NCBI GenBank assembly: GCA_022865865.1
Contig: JALHTN010000181.1
Coordinates: 1-10,346 of the forward strand
Reading direction: 5' to 3'
From: Anaerolineales bacterium
Lineage (GTDB): Bacteria > Chloroflexota > Anaerolineae > Anaerolineales > UBA4823
DNA: 10,346 nt
The translations under genes and the position numbers were made by a program. Under the pieces are notes generated by a model, which saw nothing but the letters and a program-made list of their open reading frames with translations, did not search any database and was not told where the DNA came from. Of the stretch, positions 1-7,098 are shown piece after piece. The first letter of the stretch is position 1; the number at the start of each line of letters is the position of its first letter.

Positions 1-78
1 GTGAGCCAGACAGAAGTCGCAATATTTATTATCAACCGGGTTTGGTTTCCCGCACAAGGGGCAATGAATTTCGTCCAC
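1..78 (-). CDS. Zinc-ribbon protein, N-terminal 26 residues only
   Basis: This is a partial gene that runs off the left edge. It starts with GTG at 78, overlapping by one base the TAG stop of the upstream membrane-protein gene, with GGGGA a few bases upstream as a weak ribosome binding site. The visible 26 residues contain CPLC at 6-9 and CDFC at 20-23, a CxxC-x10-CxxC pattern typical of a treble-clef or zinc-ribbon module at the N-terminus of larger proteins. Such ribbons often precede membrane or regulatory domains, but the rest of the protein lies outside the window, so its role cannot be named. The one-base stop/start overlap indicates that it is translated from the same mRNA as the three genes upstream. 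The start and the zinc ribbon are directly visible; the operon membership is inferred. Confidence 0.7.
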   Translation of the reverse strand, partial: MDEIHCPLCGKPNPVDNKYCDFCLAH

Positions 79-695
79 TAATTTTCCCCGTATGGCCGGT
101 CAGCACCCATCAGAATTCGAAGGCCGGCAGCGACAATTCCTAATGACACACCCAACAAAATACCACGTGCCCCTGCAACAGCAGGTACTTTACCAATCCA
201 GATCCTTAATTCTGCCAAACCAGGAACATCTATACCAAACAGGGGTCCAGACATTATCAGAATCACTACTGCAGTTGCGATAAACACAATAGTGAGCAGA
301 TTAGGTTTCCGGCGGAGCAATCGCACACCAGCATAGATCAACACTATCGAAAGTATGGCTACCAGACTCGCTTCGATTGGTACTTGGATGTAATTAAAAA
401 TCCACAGTGAATATGGATGGGTTGGTCCAAACCATCCAGCGACTGCCAGTGTAATCGTCAACCCAACCAACAGAGCGATGCTGTTGATCCGGTTCGAGTT
501 GTCGGTCGTAGATTTCCGCCAATGGACGATAAATAGATTTACCACACCGACTAAGAGTGCTACCCCAACAAGGATTGTCGCCCATTCAAGCAAAATGATC
601 CTCACATTGACCAAAAGATCAAGCTGCAGGAAATAACCCAAGAGAACAACTAGACCGACCCCAATTGCTACGGCGGTATAAACTGGATTTTTCAC
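78..695 (-). CDS. Six-helix integral membrane protein, function unknown
   Basis: The protein has 205 residues, and almost all of it is hydrophobic. I read six membrane segments at about residues 6-24, 33-57, 70-89, 104-125, 132-151 and 173-196. Charged patches lie at RK 60-61 and RRK 128-130, which by the positive-inside rule would be cytoplasmic. There is no signal peptide cleavage motif and no recognisable catalytic motif. The start is a GTG at 695 that overlaps the TGA stop of the DUF6754-type gene by four bases (GTGA), so translation is probably coupled; no strong ribosome binding site is visible. The gene ends in TAG, which overlaps the GTG of the downstream zinc-ribbon gene. I do not recognise the family. 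Position in a compact four-gene unit with another membrane-anchored protein suggests a shared membrane complex, which is inference. Confidence 0.8.
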   Translation of the reverse strand: MKNPVYTAVAIGVGLVVLLGYFLQLDLLVNVRIILLEWATILVGVALLVGVVNLFIVHWRKSTTDNSNRINSIALLVGLTITLAVAGWFGPTHPYSLWIFNYIQVPIEASLVAILSIVLIYAGVRLLRRKPNLLTIVFIATAVVILIMSGPLFGIDVPGLAELRIWIGKVPAVAGARGILLGVSLGIVAAGLRILMGADRPYGEN

Positions 696-1435
696 AGGAC
701 ACCGAATAATTTCAAGATCGCACCAATTAAGATCAAGCCAATGAGCACCCAGCGAAGAATATCCTGCACGTATAAGCTGGCAGTATGCATCCTCCCAGCT
801 CCCAAATATGCTCCACCGGCATACGTTTCCTCACCTATCAGTGGTTCTTGAGCAGTTGCAAATAACACTGCCTGACCGGTCAAATTGTCAGTTCCACCCA
901 ACGTCATCCCTTCTTTCCGCTCCGCTGCATCAGTGATCAATGCAACCTCAATGCCAAAACTGCCAATCAACAAATTCGCTCCGATCTCCTCCTCTTCAAT
1001 GAATGATAGAGTACCCGCCGCGTATGAGAAAGGCGTCAGACCAGTAATCCGTCCCCGCGTGGGATCTGATCCGACCCCAAGATATTTCGCTGCCTCGCGT
1101 TGGCTATCTTGAGAAAGAATTCCCAAAGTCCCCTCCCCTGATGTGGCAACGGGCGGGCGGTCGCTTATCGAAGTCGAGCGTCCAATCCGGTTAAGTATGC
1201 TCAATCCAACATAACCAATCGCGCTTTGTTTACTCAACATTTGCCCCCGACCCAAGGATATATGAAGCCGGCTGCCGGCTTCGACGGCTAAACCTATCGC
1301 TCTTCGTAATCGGTTAAAGGCGGGAATTTCTCTTAATCTCAGTGCTTCCCGTTGACGGGACAAGATTGCGACTGCGATCATTAGACCGAAGAAAACCAGA
1401 ACAAATATTAATCCTAAGATATTCAGCCCGTTCAT
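692..1435 (-). CDS. DUF6754-type membrane-anchored protein
   Basis: The protein has 247 residues. Membrane segments lie at both ends (about 4-25 and 228-246), with a soluble region of roughly 200 residues between them. From memory this matches the DUF6754 family, whose members carry a RLHISLG-like segment (here 56-62), a SYAAG...EEEEIGANLLIGSFG stretch (here about 137-161), a GGT (180-182) and a LIGEE..AGGAYL stretch (here 199-211), and a QD..R just before the last helix (224-228). No function is established for the family as far as I know. I chose the ATG at 1435 because GAGAGGGA lies eight bases upstream (1444-1451) and the TAA of the preceding gene is two bases away; an in-frame ATG at 1459 would add eight residues and lacks a ribosome binding site. 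The TGA stop overlaps the next GTG. The family call is good; the role is unknown. Confidence 0.8.
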   Translation of the reverse strand: MNGLNILGLIFVLVFFGLMIAVAILSRQREALRLREIPAFNRLRRAIGLAVEAGSRLHISLGRGQMLSKQSAIGYVGLSILNRIGRSTSISDRPPVATSGEGTLGILSQDSQREAAKYLGVGSDPTRGRITGLTPFSYAAGTLSFIEEEEIGANLLIGSFGIEVALITDAAERKEGMTLGGTDNLTGQAVLFATAQEPLIGEETYAGGAYLGAGRMHTASLYVQDILRWVLIGLILIGAILKLFGVL

Positions 1436-1437
1436 GG

Positions 1438-1686
1438 TTACGTTCCCTCTCGGAGACAATTCACAAATGCCACCCGCTGGTTATCATCCTCGAGTACGTC
1501 TGTTAATACGGTCAGATGCCCATCTGGCATGATGCCATCCAGGATTGGTTGACCAATATAAATCACTTGGGCGCCAATTAAAGTCAATGGCCCAGCTGCT
1601 TCTAATAATGACGCGACCAGTTCTTGTAACCCCCACCGGTGCAGGGCTGTTGCCCAAATCCGCCAGATATGGTGGTTTTTATCCAT
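1438..1686 (-). CDS. Small conserved-looking protein, first gene of the DUF6754 unit
   Basis: The protein has 82 residues. It begins with a basic and aromatic segment (MDKNHHIWRIW), followed by a helical stretch with WGLQELVASLLEAAGPL and then IGAQVIYIGQPIL, which could be a buried or membrane-peripheral hydrophobic segment. It ends in a polar tail with LEDDNQR. I do not recognise a named family, and no catalytic motif is visible. I chose the ATG at 1686 over an in-frame ATG at 1731, because an extended -10 element (TGCTATACT, 1694-1702) lies inside the longer version and would start transcription at or one base before 1686, giving a leaderless mRNA. Its TAA is two bases before the ATG of the DUF6754-type gene, so it is probably the leading member of that operon. 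It could instead start elsewhere; the reading frame itself is likely real. Confidence 0.65.
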   Translation of the reverse strand: MDKNHHIWRIWATALHRWGLQELVASLLEAAGPLTLIGAQVIYIGQPILDGIMPDGHLTVLTDVLEDDNQRVAFVNCLREGT

Positions 1687-1693
1687 TGTTGCA

Positions 1694-1702
1694 AGTATAG
1701 CA
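1694..1702 (-). promoter_or_regulatory. Extended -10 promoter for the 1-1686 operon
   Basis: On the minus strand the sequence reads TGC-TATACT: a TGn extension followed by a hexamer that matches TATAAT at five of six positions. No good -35 box lies 16-18 bases upstream, which is tolerated in extended -10 promoters. The predicted start of transcription falls at about 1687-1686, on the A of the ATG, so the transcript would be leaderless. The element is visible; the transcription start is inferred. Confidence 0.5.
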
Positions 1703-1842
1703 CAAATCCCTTGATTGACATTGAGATGCAAAAGCTGCGCTTAATTTTAAAACTGTCATCAATTCTGGTCAAGTAGGTTTGCATATCTGTATAGTTTATT
1801 AATTTAATTTGGTAAATATCCAACCATTTGTCCAATAATATG

Positions 1843-1856
1843 ACAGGTCACAGGTC
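1843..1856. repeat. Tandem 7-bp direct repeat (ACAGGTC x2)
   Basis: Two perfect adjacent copies of ACAGGTC are followed by TTTTTG. They lie about 135 bases upstream of the nifJ start. This could be a binding site for a regulator that recognises direct repeats, or it could be chance in a short stretch. Confidence 0.4.
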
Positions 1857-1947
1857 TTTTTGATGCCATATATTACTACTTGATTTGCACGGAAAATAAT
1901 AAACTATGAGATTAGGGAGCCTGTTGGCTTCTTTGATAAAAGATAAC

Positions 1948-1963
1948 GCCTGATTCGTCGGGC
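1948..1963 (+). promoter_or_regulatory. Small UUCG-loop hairpin in the nifJ leader
   Basis: GCCTGA-TTCG-TCGGGC forms a six-base-pair stem with one G-U pair around a UUCG tetraloop. It lies 17 bases before the GGAGAG ribosome binding site of nifJ. There is no U-tract after it, so it is not an intrinsic terminator. It may stabilise the mRNA or modulate initiation; this is inferred from position only. Confidence 0.4.
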
Positions 1964-1990
1964 AGAATTTATTATGTTCTGGAGAGAAAA

Positions 1991-4900
1991 ATGAAACGAC
2001 CCATTATCACTGTTGATGGGACCGAGGCGGTCGCCCTCGTTGCCCATAAAATAAATGAAGTAATTGCCATATATCCAATCACGCCTTCTTCTGGAATGGG
2101 TGAATTTGCAGATGCCTGGTCAGCAGTCGGGAAAACCAATATTTGGGGGACAGTTCCACTTGTGGTTGAGATGCAATCCGAAGGGGGCGCTGCCGGAGCG
2201 GTCCACGGAGCCCTTCAGGCTGGTGCTTTGACCACTACCTTCACTGCTTCTCAAGGGTTATTGCTCATGATCCCCAACATGTATAAGATCGCTGGGGAAT
2301 TGACCTCCACAGTATTCCATGTTTCTGCACGATCCCTGGCAGCTCAAGCACTCTCTATCTTCGGCGATCACTCCGATGTGACTGCGACTCGCTCAACGGG
2401 ATTTGCTTTGCTATCATCAGGTTCTGTTCAGGAAGCACATGACTTCGCATTAATCGCCCAAGCAGCGACCCTAGAATCTCGCGTGCCTTTCCTGCATTTC
2501 TTCGAAGGCTTTCGCGTTTCCCACGAAGTAAACAAGATTGAGCAGCTCACTGATGAAGACTTGAAAGCAATGATTGATGATGAACTCGTTCGAGCCCATC
2601 GAGCGCGTGGTTTATCACCCGACCGCCCGGTTTTGCGCGGGACCGCTCAAAATCCTGATGTCTATTTCCAGGCCCGGGAAACAGTCAACCCATACTATGA
2701 AGCCTGTCCAGCAATCGTCCAGCAAGCCATGGATAAATTTGCCGCCCTGACAGGTCGCCAATACCATAATATCGACTACTTCGGGGCTCCGGATGCAGAG
2801 CGGGTAATCGTTATGATGGGGTGTGGTGCTGTGACCGCATCTGAAACGGCGAAATATCTGAATGAAGCTGGAGAAAAGTTAGGCGTCATCGCCATCCGCT
2901 TATACCGGCCCTTCCCCATTAAGGATTTCATGAAAGCACTTCCTGAAACGGTAAAAACAATCGCAGTTCTTGACCGAACGAAAGAACCTGGGTCGACTGG
3001 GGAACCGCTGTTCCTGGATGTAAGCGCTGCTATCGTTGCAGGATTAGAGCAAGGAACAGCATCCTTCACTGAAAAGCCGCGTATTATCGGTGGACGCTAT
3101 GGTTTGTCGTCCAAGGAATTTACCCCGGCTATGGTTAAAGGTGTTTTCGATGAGATGACCAGCGCAAAACCAAAAAATAGTTTCGCGACCGGCATTTATG
3201 ATGATGTAACCAACAACAGTATTGACTACGATCCCAATTTCTCGATTGAAGACCCGCAAACTGTACGCGCAGTCTTCTTCGGTTTAGGCTCAGATGGAAC
3301 CGTTGGTGCAAACAAGAATTCGATCAAGATCATTGGTGAAGAGACTGATAATCACGCCCAGGGATTTTTCAACTATGATTCTAAGAAATCCGGCGCAGTT
3401 ACAGTCTCACATCTGCGCTTCGGCCCCAAGCCCATCCGTGCTCCCTACCTGATCGAGAATGCTAATTTCGTTGCCTGCCACCAATTCTCCTTCCTTGAGC
3501 GGATTGACATGCTTAAATACGCCGAGCCTAAAGCTGTCTTTCTCTTGAATAGTTTCGAAGGACCAGATGAGGTATGGGATTTTCTTCCTCGCCCGGTCCA
3601 AGAGACGATCATCGAGAAAGAATTGCGCTTCTATGTAATCGATGGCTACCAGGTTGCCGAGGAATCTGGAATGGGTCGCAGAATCAACACCATTATGCAA
3701 ACTTGCTTTTTCGCCATCAGTGGTGTCTTACCCCGAGAGCAGGCCATCAAAGCCATCAAGGATGCCATTCAAAAGACCTATGGAAAGCGGGGAGAAGCAA
3801 TTGTAAAACGAAATTTTGAAGCGGTTGATAAAACGCTGGCAAAATTGTTCGAGGTCGATGTTCCAGCAAAGGTAACCAGCAAAATCGCCATTCGCAAACC
3901 AGTACCTGATGCAGCTCCAGATTTTGTCCGTGATGTTCTTGGTGAGATCATTGCTGGTAGAGGAGATGCGCTTCCTGTCAGTGCTTTTCCGGTCGATGGA
4001 ACCTTCCCTACAGCCACTACCCAATGGGAGAAGCGCAATATCGCCTTGGAAATTCCCGCATGGGAGCCAGATATATGTATCCAGTGCGGGAAATGTGTTT
4101 TTGTTTGCCCACACGCAGTAATCCGGGAAAAAGTATTCGATCCAACACTTTTGGAGAAATCCCCACCATCCTTCCTATCAGCAGATGCACGCTGGAGGGA
4201 ATTCCCCAACATGAAATACACGCTTTCGGTCTCTCCCGAAGACTGCACTGGCTGCGCATTATGCATTGAAGCTTGCCCAGCCAAAGATAAAACCCAGGTA
4301 GGTCGGAAAGCGATCAACATGGTGGATCAACTCCCCATTCGTGAACGTGAAGTCACCAATTGGGATTTCTTCCTGACCCTGCCGGAAGTCGATCGCACCG
4401 CAATTACGATTGGTACGGTTAAAAACTCGCAGCTGCTGCAGCCCCTGTTCGAATTTTCAGGCGCCTGCGCGGGTTGTGGAGAGACGCCCTATCTGAAATT
4501 GCTCACGCAATTATTTGGTGACCGAACTATTGTAGCGAATGCGACTGGCTGCTCATCCATCTACGGCGGTAACCTGCCAACCACCCCTTGGTCGGTAAAC
4601 TCAGATGGGCGTGGTCCTGCTTGGTCCAATTCACTGTTTGAAGATAATGCAGAATTTGGTTTCGGTATGCGCCTGACTCTGGATAAGCAGGAGGAATATG
4701 CCCGCGAGTTGTTACGTGAGCTCTCAGGTCAATTCGGTGAAAACCTGGTATCTGAAATTCTTAACAGTGACCAAAGAACCGAATCTGGCATTGCTGCTCA
4801 AAGAGAGCGAATTGCTCTGCTGAAAGAACGGCTATCAGAATCCGATGACCCCCGCAGTAAGGATTTACTCAGCCTGGCAGATGTATTGGTAAAGAAGAGT

Positions 4901-5563
4901 GTCTGGATCGTTGGTGGAGATGGCTGGGCATATGACATCGGATACGGTGGATTAGATCACGTACTTGCTATGGGACGCAACGTTAATATCCTGGTATTGG
5001 ATACAGAGGTCTACTCCAACACTGGCGGTCAAGCTTCAAAAGCTACTCCAAGAGCAGCCGTGGCGAAATTTGCTGCAAAGGGGAAGGGACTTCCCAAGAA
5101 AGATTTGGGGATGATCGCCATGTCGTACGGCTATGTCTATGTCGCAAAGATCGCCATGGGAGCCAGCGATCAGCAAACCCTGCGTGCTTTCCTGGAAGCT
5201 GATGCCTTTGACGGTCCTTCATTAATCATCGCTTACAGTCACTGCATAGCCCATGGTTATGATCTGGTCAATGGTCTCACGCAGCAAAAATTAGCTGTCC
5301 AATCGGGTTTTTGGCCGCTTTTCCGCTACAATCCTGACCTTGCGGACGAAGGCAAGAACCCCTTAATCATCGACTCGAAGAAACCAACGATCTCGTTCTC
5401 TGAATATGCTTACAATGAAACTCGTTATCGAATGCTGCTGCAGAGTGACGAAAAGCGAGCAGAAGCGCTCATGAAATTAGCCGAGGATGATGTTGAAGGA
5501 CGCTGGGAACTTTACCAGCATATGGCAGCCATGCATTTTAATGGTAAGGATGGAAACGAATAA
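1991..5563 (+). CDS. nifJ: Pyruvate:ferredoxin (flavodoxin) oxidoreductase, single chain
   Basis: This cytoplasmic enzyme converts pyruvate and CoA to acetyl-CoA and CO2 and reduces ferredoxin or flavodoxin. All expected domains appear in order across 1190 residues. The N-terminal TPP domain has IYPITPSS at 27-34, with T31, E64 and R114 at the positions described for the Desulfovibrio africanus enzyme. Domain II starts near 270, the gamma/CoA-related domain covers about 428-615 with GLGSDGTVGANKNS, and the EKR domain has EKR at 680-682. Two 4Fe-4S clusters are bound by C696/699/702/706 and C752/755/758/762. The C-terminal TPP domain has CAGC (826-829), GC854, GDGWAYDIG (976-984), LDTEVYSNTGGQ (1003-1014) and C1085; the cysteines 826, 829, 854 and 1085 match the proximal-cluster ligands. 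The chain is somewhat shorter than the roughly 1230-residue D. africanus enzyme, mainly at the C-terminus. The ATG has GGAGAG five bases upstream. The partner gene downstream is on the same strand. Confidence 0.97.
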   Translation: MKRPIITVDGTEAVALVAHKINEVIAIYPITPSSGMGEFADAWSAVGKTNIWGTVPLVVEMQSEGGAAGAVHGALQAGALTTTFTASQGLLLMIPNMYKIAGELTSTVFHVSARSLAAQALSIFGDHSDVTATRSTGFALLSSGSVQEAHDFALIAQAATLESRVPFLHFFEGFRVSHEVNKIEQLTDEDLKAMIDDELVRAHRARGLSPDRPVLRGTAQNPDVYFQARETVNPYYEACPAIVQQAMDKFAALTGRQYHNIDYFGAPDAERVIVMMGCGAVTASETAKYLNEAGEKLGVIAIRLYRPFPIKDFMKALPETVKTIAVLDRTKEPGSTGEPLFLDVSAAIVAGLEQGTASFTEKPRIIGGRYGLSSKEFTPAMVKGVFDEMTSAKPKNSFATGIYDDVTNNSIDYDPNFSIEDPQTVRAVFFGLGSDGTVGANKNSIKIIGEETDNHAQGFFNYDSKKSGAVTVSHLRFGPKPIRAPYLIENANFVACHQFSFLERIDMLKYAEPKAVFLLNSFEGPDEVWDFLPRPVQETIIEKELRFYVIDGYQVAEESGMGRRINTIMQTCFFAISGVLPREQAIKAIKDAIQKTYGKRGEAIVKRNFEAVDKTLAKLFEVDVPAKVTSKIAIRKPVPDAAPDFVRDVLGEIIAGRGDALPVSAFPVDGTFPTATTQWEKRNIALEIPAWEPDICIQCGKCVFVCPHAVIREKVFDPTLLEKSPPSFLSADARWREFPNMKYTLSVSPEDCTGCALCIEACPAKDKTQVGRKAINMVDQLPIREREVTNWDFFLTLPEVDRTAITIGTVKNSQLLQPLFEFSGACAGCGETPYLKLLTQLFGDRTIVANATGCSSIYGGNLPTTPWSVNSDGRGPAWSNSLFEDNAEFGFGMRLTLDKQEEYARELLRELSGQFGENLVSEILNSDQRTESGIAAQRERIALLKERLSESDDPRSKDLLSLADVLVKKSVWIVGGDGWAYDIGYGGLDHVLAMGRNVNILVLDTEVYSNTGGQASKATPRAAVAKFAAKGKGLPKKDLGMIAMSYGYVYVAKIAMGASDQQTLRAFLEADAFDGPSLIIAYSHCIAHGYDLVNGLTQQKLAVQSGFWPLFRYNPDLADEGKNPLIIDSKKPTISFSEYAYNETRYRMLLQSDEKRAEALMKLAEDDVEGRWELYQHMAAMHFNGKDGNE

Positions 5564-5593
5564 TCTACAACACCTGGATAAACAGGGAAGTAA

Positions 5594-5627
5594 TTGTCAA
5601 CGCTCAATCTTCAATTGATAAATCAAT
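5594..5627 (+). promoter_or_regulatory. Possible promoter with overlapping palindrome before the DHOD-like gene
   Basis: TTGTCA (5594-5599) and TGATAA (5616-5621) are separated by 16 bases. The -10 lies inside a perfect palindrome, ATTGAT-AA-ATCAAT (5614-5627). Its TTGAT/ATCAA half-sites resemble FNR/CRP-type sites, but the spacing is two bases rather than four, so it is not a standard FNR box. It would allow the DHOD-like gene to be transcribed separately from nifJ, since no terminator is seen between them. Weak evidence. Confidence 0.3.
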
Positions 5628-5689
5628 GAATGAGCTCCCCCATTTTCCCCCGGTTATCTTGATTCTGAATTTTCGATAAGGAGCACTTC

Positions 5690-6715
5690 ATGGTAGACCT
5701 TACTACAAGCTACTTAGGACTTGAACTAAAAAATCCCCTCGTCGCCTCGGCCTCACCATTGTCCCATAAAGTTGAGACTGTGCGTCAACTGGAAAGCGCT
5801 GGTATCGCCGCAGTGGTAATGTATTCTCTTTTCGAGGAACAAATTATCTATGATAGCTTAAGGCTCGACCGCGATTTGAGTCAGGGTACTGATTCCTTCT
5901 CCGAAGCGCTAAGTTTTTTTCCAGATCTATCTGCCCACAGCGATCTCAACCAATACAGCATTGGTCCAGATGATTATGTCGAGAACCTGCACACGCTCAA
6001 AGGTTCAGTTGACATCCCCATTATTGGCAGTCTCAATGGTGTCACCAATGGTGGTTGGATCGAATACGCAAAGAAGATTGAGCAAGCCGGTGCCGACGCT
6101 TTGGAATTGAATATCTATAATCTATCAACCGATCCTGCTGTTTCCAGTCTGGATATCGAGAATGAATACCTTGATCTGGTTCGTTCCATTCGCGCCACCA
6201 TCGAAATACCTATCGCCATCAAACTTAGCCCCTTTTTCACCAACTTACCGAATTTCGCTCAAAATCTTGCTTCAGCCGGCGTAGATGGTCTGGTCCTTTT
6301 CAACCGCTTCTACCAACCCGATCTTGATCTGGAAGAACTAGAAGTCGTACCCAGTTTGGTATTGAGCAATTCACAAGAAATGCGCTTACCATTAAGGTGG
6401 ATTGCGATCTTATATGGCCGCATTGCAGCCGATTTTGCACTGACAACAGGCATTCATACCGCAGAAGATTTGCTCAAAGCCACAATGGCTGGTGCTAGTG
6501 CCAGCATGGTAGCATCAACTTTGCTTAAATATGGGGTTTCACATGTCAACAACATCCTCGATGGCGTTCAATCCTGGATGCTTGAGCACGAATACGAGTC
6601 AATAACTCAAATGAAAGGCAGCATGAGCCAACAAGCAGTTGCTGAACCAGCTGCTTTCGAACGGGCGAACTATATCAAAGTATTGAGTTCTTTCGATATG
6701 CGTTTTGCACCCTGA
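5690..6715 (+). CDS. Dihydroorotate dehydrogenase-like FMN-barrel protein, partner of nifJ
   Basis: The 341-residue protein has the TIM-barrel layout of the PyrD superfamily: [17 protein letters not shown] at the N-terminus, a glycine-containing GSLNG strand (about 113-117), [11 protein letters not shown] (139-149), IKLSPFF (177-183), [11 protein letters not shown] (201-211), and a TTGI...AGASA..STLL phosphate-binding end. In true DHODs the fifth segment is an N-x-SCPN or N-x-SxPN loop that supplies the catalytic Cys or Ser and substrate-binding Asn; here it is replaced by [12 protein letters not shown] binding is plausible, but dihydroorotate oxidation is doubtful. From memory, DHOD-like proteins with this loop and FNRFYQPD are commonly encoded next to nifJ. 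A role as an electron-transfer or accessory partner of the oxidoreductase is inference. The start ATG has AAGGAG (5678-5683) six bases upstream. The gap to nifJ is 126 bases. Confidence 0.88.
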   Translation: MVDLTTSYLGLELKNPLVASASPLSHKVETVRQLESAGIAAVVMYSLFEEQIIYDSLRLDRDLSQGTDSFSEALSFFPDLSAHSDLNQYSIGPDDYVENLHTLKGSVDIPIIGSLNGVTNGGWIEYAKKIEQAGADALELNIYNLSTDPAVSSLDIENEYLDLVRSIRATIEIPIAIKLSPFFTNLPNFAQNLASAGVDGLVLFNRFYQPDLDLEELEVVPSLVLSNSQEMRLPLRWIAILYGRIAADFALTTGIHTAEDLLKATMAGASASMVASTLLKYGVSHVNNILDGVQSWMLEHEYESITQMKGSMSQQAVAEPAAFERANYIKVLSSFDMRFAP

Positions 6716-6741
6716 TCAATTGTTCTCACCCCACAAACAAA

Positions 6742-6771
6742 CGTAGGGAGTCGCTGGTGCGACTCCCTACG
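6742..6771. terminator. Perfect 12-bp inverted repeat between convergent genes
   Basis: CGTAGGGAGTCG and CGACTCCCTACG flank a six-base loop, giving a perfect 12-bp stem. Read on the minus strand it is followed by TTTGTTTG, a fair U-rich tail, so it can terminate the rpsU-infA transcript. On the plus strand it is followed by AATTAATTATA, which is weaker. It lies 26 bases after the DHOD-like stop and 42 bases after the infA stop. Its GC-rich, perfectly symmetrical form also fits a dispersed REP-like element; which it is cannot be told from one copy. Confidence 0.65.
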
Positions 6772-6813
6772 AATTAATTATACTGATAATTCCGGAGTTT
6801 CTACTCGAGAGGT

Positions 6814-7065
6814 TTACTCGGTCTGTGCTGGCATGGTTGAGTGTTTCTTCTGGCGATATACAATTCGCCCGCGAGCTAAGTCGTAAGGTGACATCTCTAA
6901 TCGAACACGATCTCCAAGTAAAATTCGGATATAGTGCTTGCGCATTTTCCCTGAAAGATAAGCGAGCACTTCATGATCATTGTCCAATATGACTTTAAAT
7001 TGCGTCGCAGGCAAAGCTTCGACTACCGTGCCTTCAACTGTTATTTTTCCTTCTTCTTTGGCCAT
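6814..7065 (-). CDS. infA: Translation initiation factor IF-1
   Basis: The product has 83 residues and forms a single S1/OB-fold domain that binds the 30S A site during initiation. Family landmarks are clear: the [19 protein letters not shown] start, [21 protein letters not shown] with the KMRK hallmark, [19 protein letters not shown], and RGRIVYR. It has a slightly extended, polar C-terminal tail ([12 protein letters not shown]) beyond the usual YR-x-K end. I chose the ATG at 7065 because GGAGG lies five bases upstream (7071-7075); an in-frame ATG at 7095 would add ten residues not found in the family. It follows rpsU by 33 bases in the same operon. In many bacteria infA lies in the spc/alpha ribosomal-protein cluster, so a second copy elsewhere in the genome is possible. 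The call is firm. Confidence 0.97.
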   Translation of the reverse strand: MAKEEGKITVEGTVVEALPATQFKVILDNDHEVLAYLSGKMRKHYIRILLGDRVRLEMSPYDLARGRIVYRQKKHSTMPAQTE

Positions 7066-7098
7066 ATATTCCTCCGGAATTGCAGTAATATCCAAATT

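Larger units (their letters stand above)
1687..1990. other. Divergent intergenic region
   Basis: This 304-base AT-rich gap separates the minus-strand DUF6754 operon from nifJ. It holds the extended -10 element of that operon, a tandem 7-bp direct repeat (1843-1856), a small UUCG-loop hairpin (1948-1963), and the nifJ ribosome binding site GGAGAG (1981-1986), which is five bases from the ATG. I could not find a convincing -35/-10 pair for nifJ. The best guess is TTGATT at 1880 with TATGAG at 1905, whose 19-base spacer is poor. No gene is supported here. Confidence 0.6.

Noticed and set aside
92..283. Plus-strand frames antisense to the two membrane-protein genes (also 885-1112)
   Set aside because: They lie opposite frames with clear membrane helices and family motifs, and they lack initiation signals.
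1906..1953. A 15-codon frame (ATG AGA TTA GGG ...) in the nifJ leader whose TGA falls inside the UUCG hairpin
   Set aside because: It has no ribosome binding site, and its codons show no regulatory run. The overlap with the hairpin is most likely chance, though a leader peptide cannot be fully excluded.
3778..4320. A 180-codon open frame on the minus strand inside nifJ, with several other overlapping frames between 2776 and 4320
   Set aside because: These lie opposite the well-conserved nifJ coding frame, have no ribosome binding sites, and their translations show no family features; they are shadows of the real gene.
7066..7095. A longer infA start at ATG 7095
   Set aside because: It would add ten residues absent from IF-1 proteins, and the GGAGG at 7071-7075 clearly serves the ATG at 7065.
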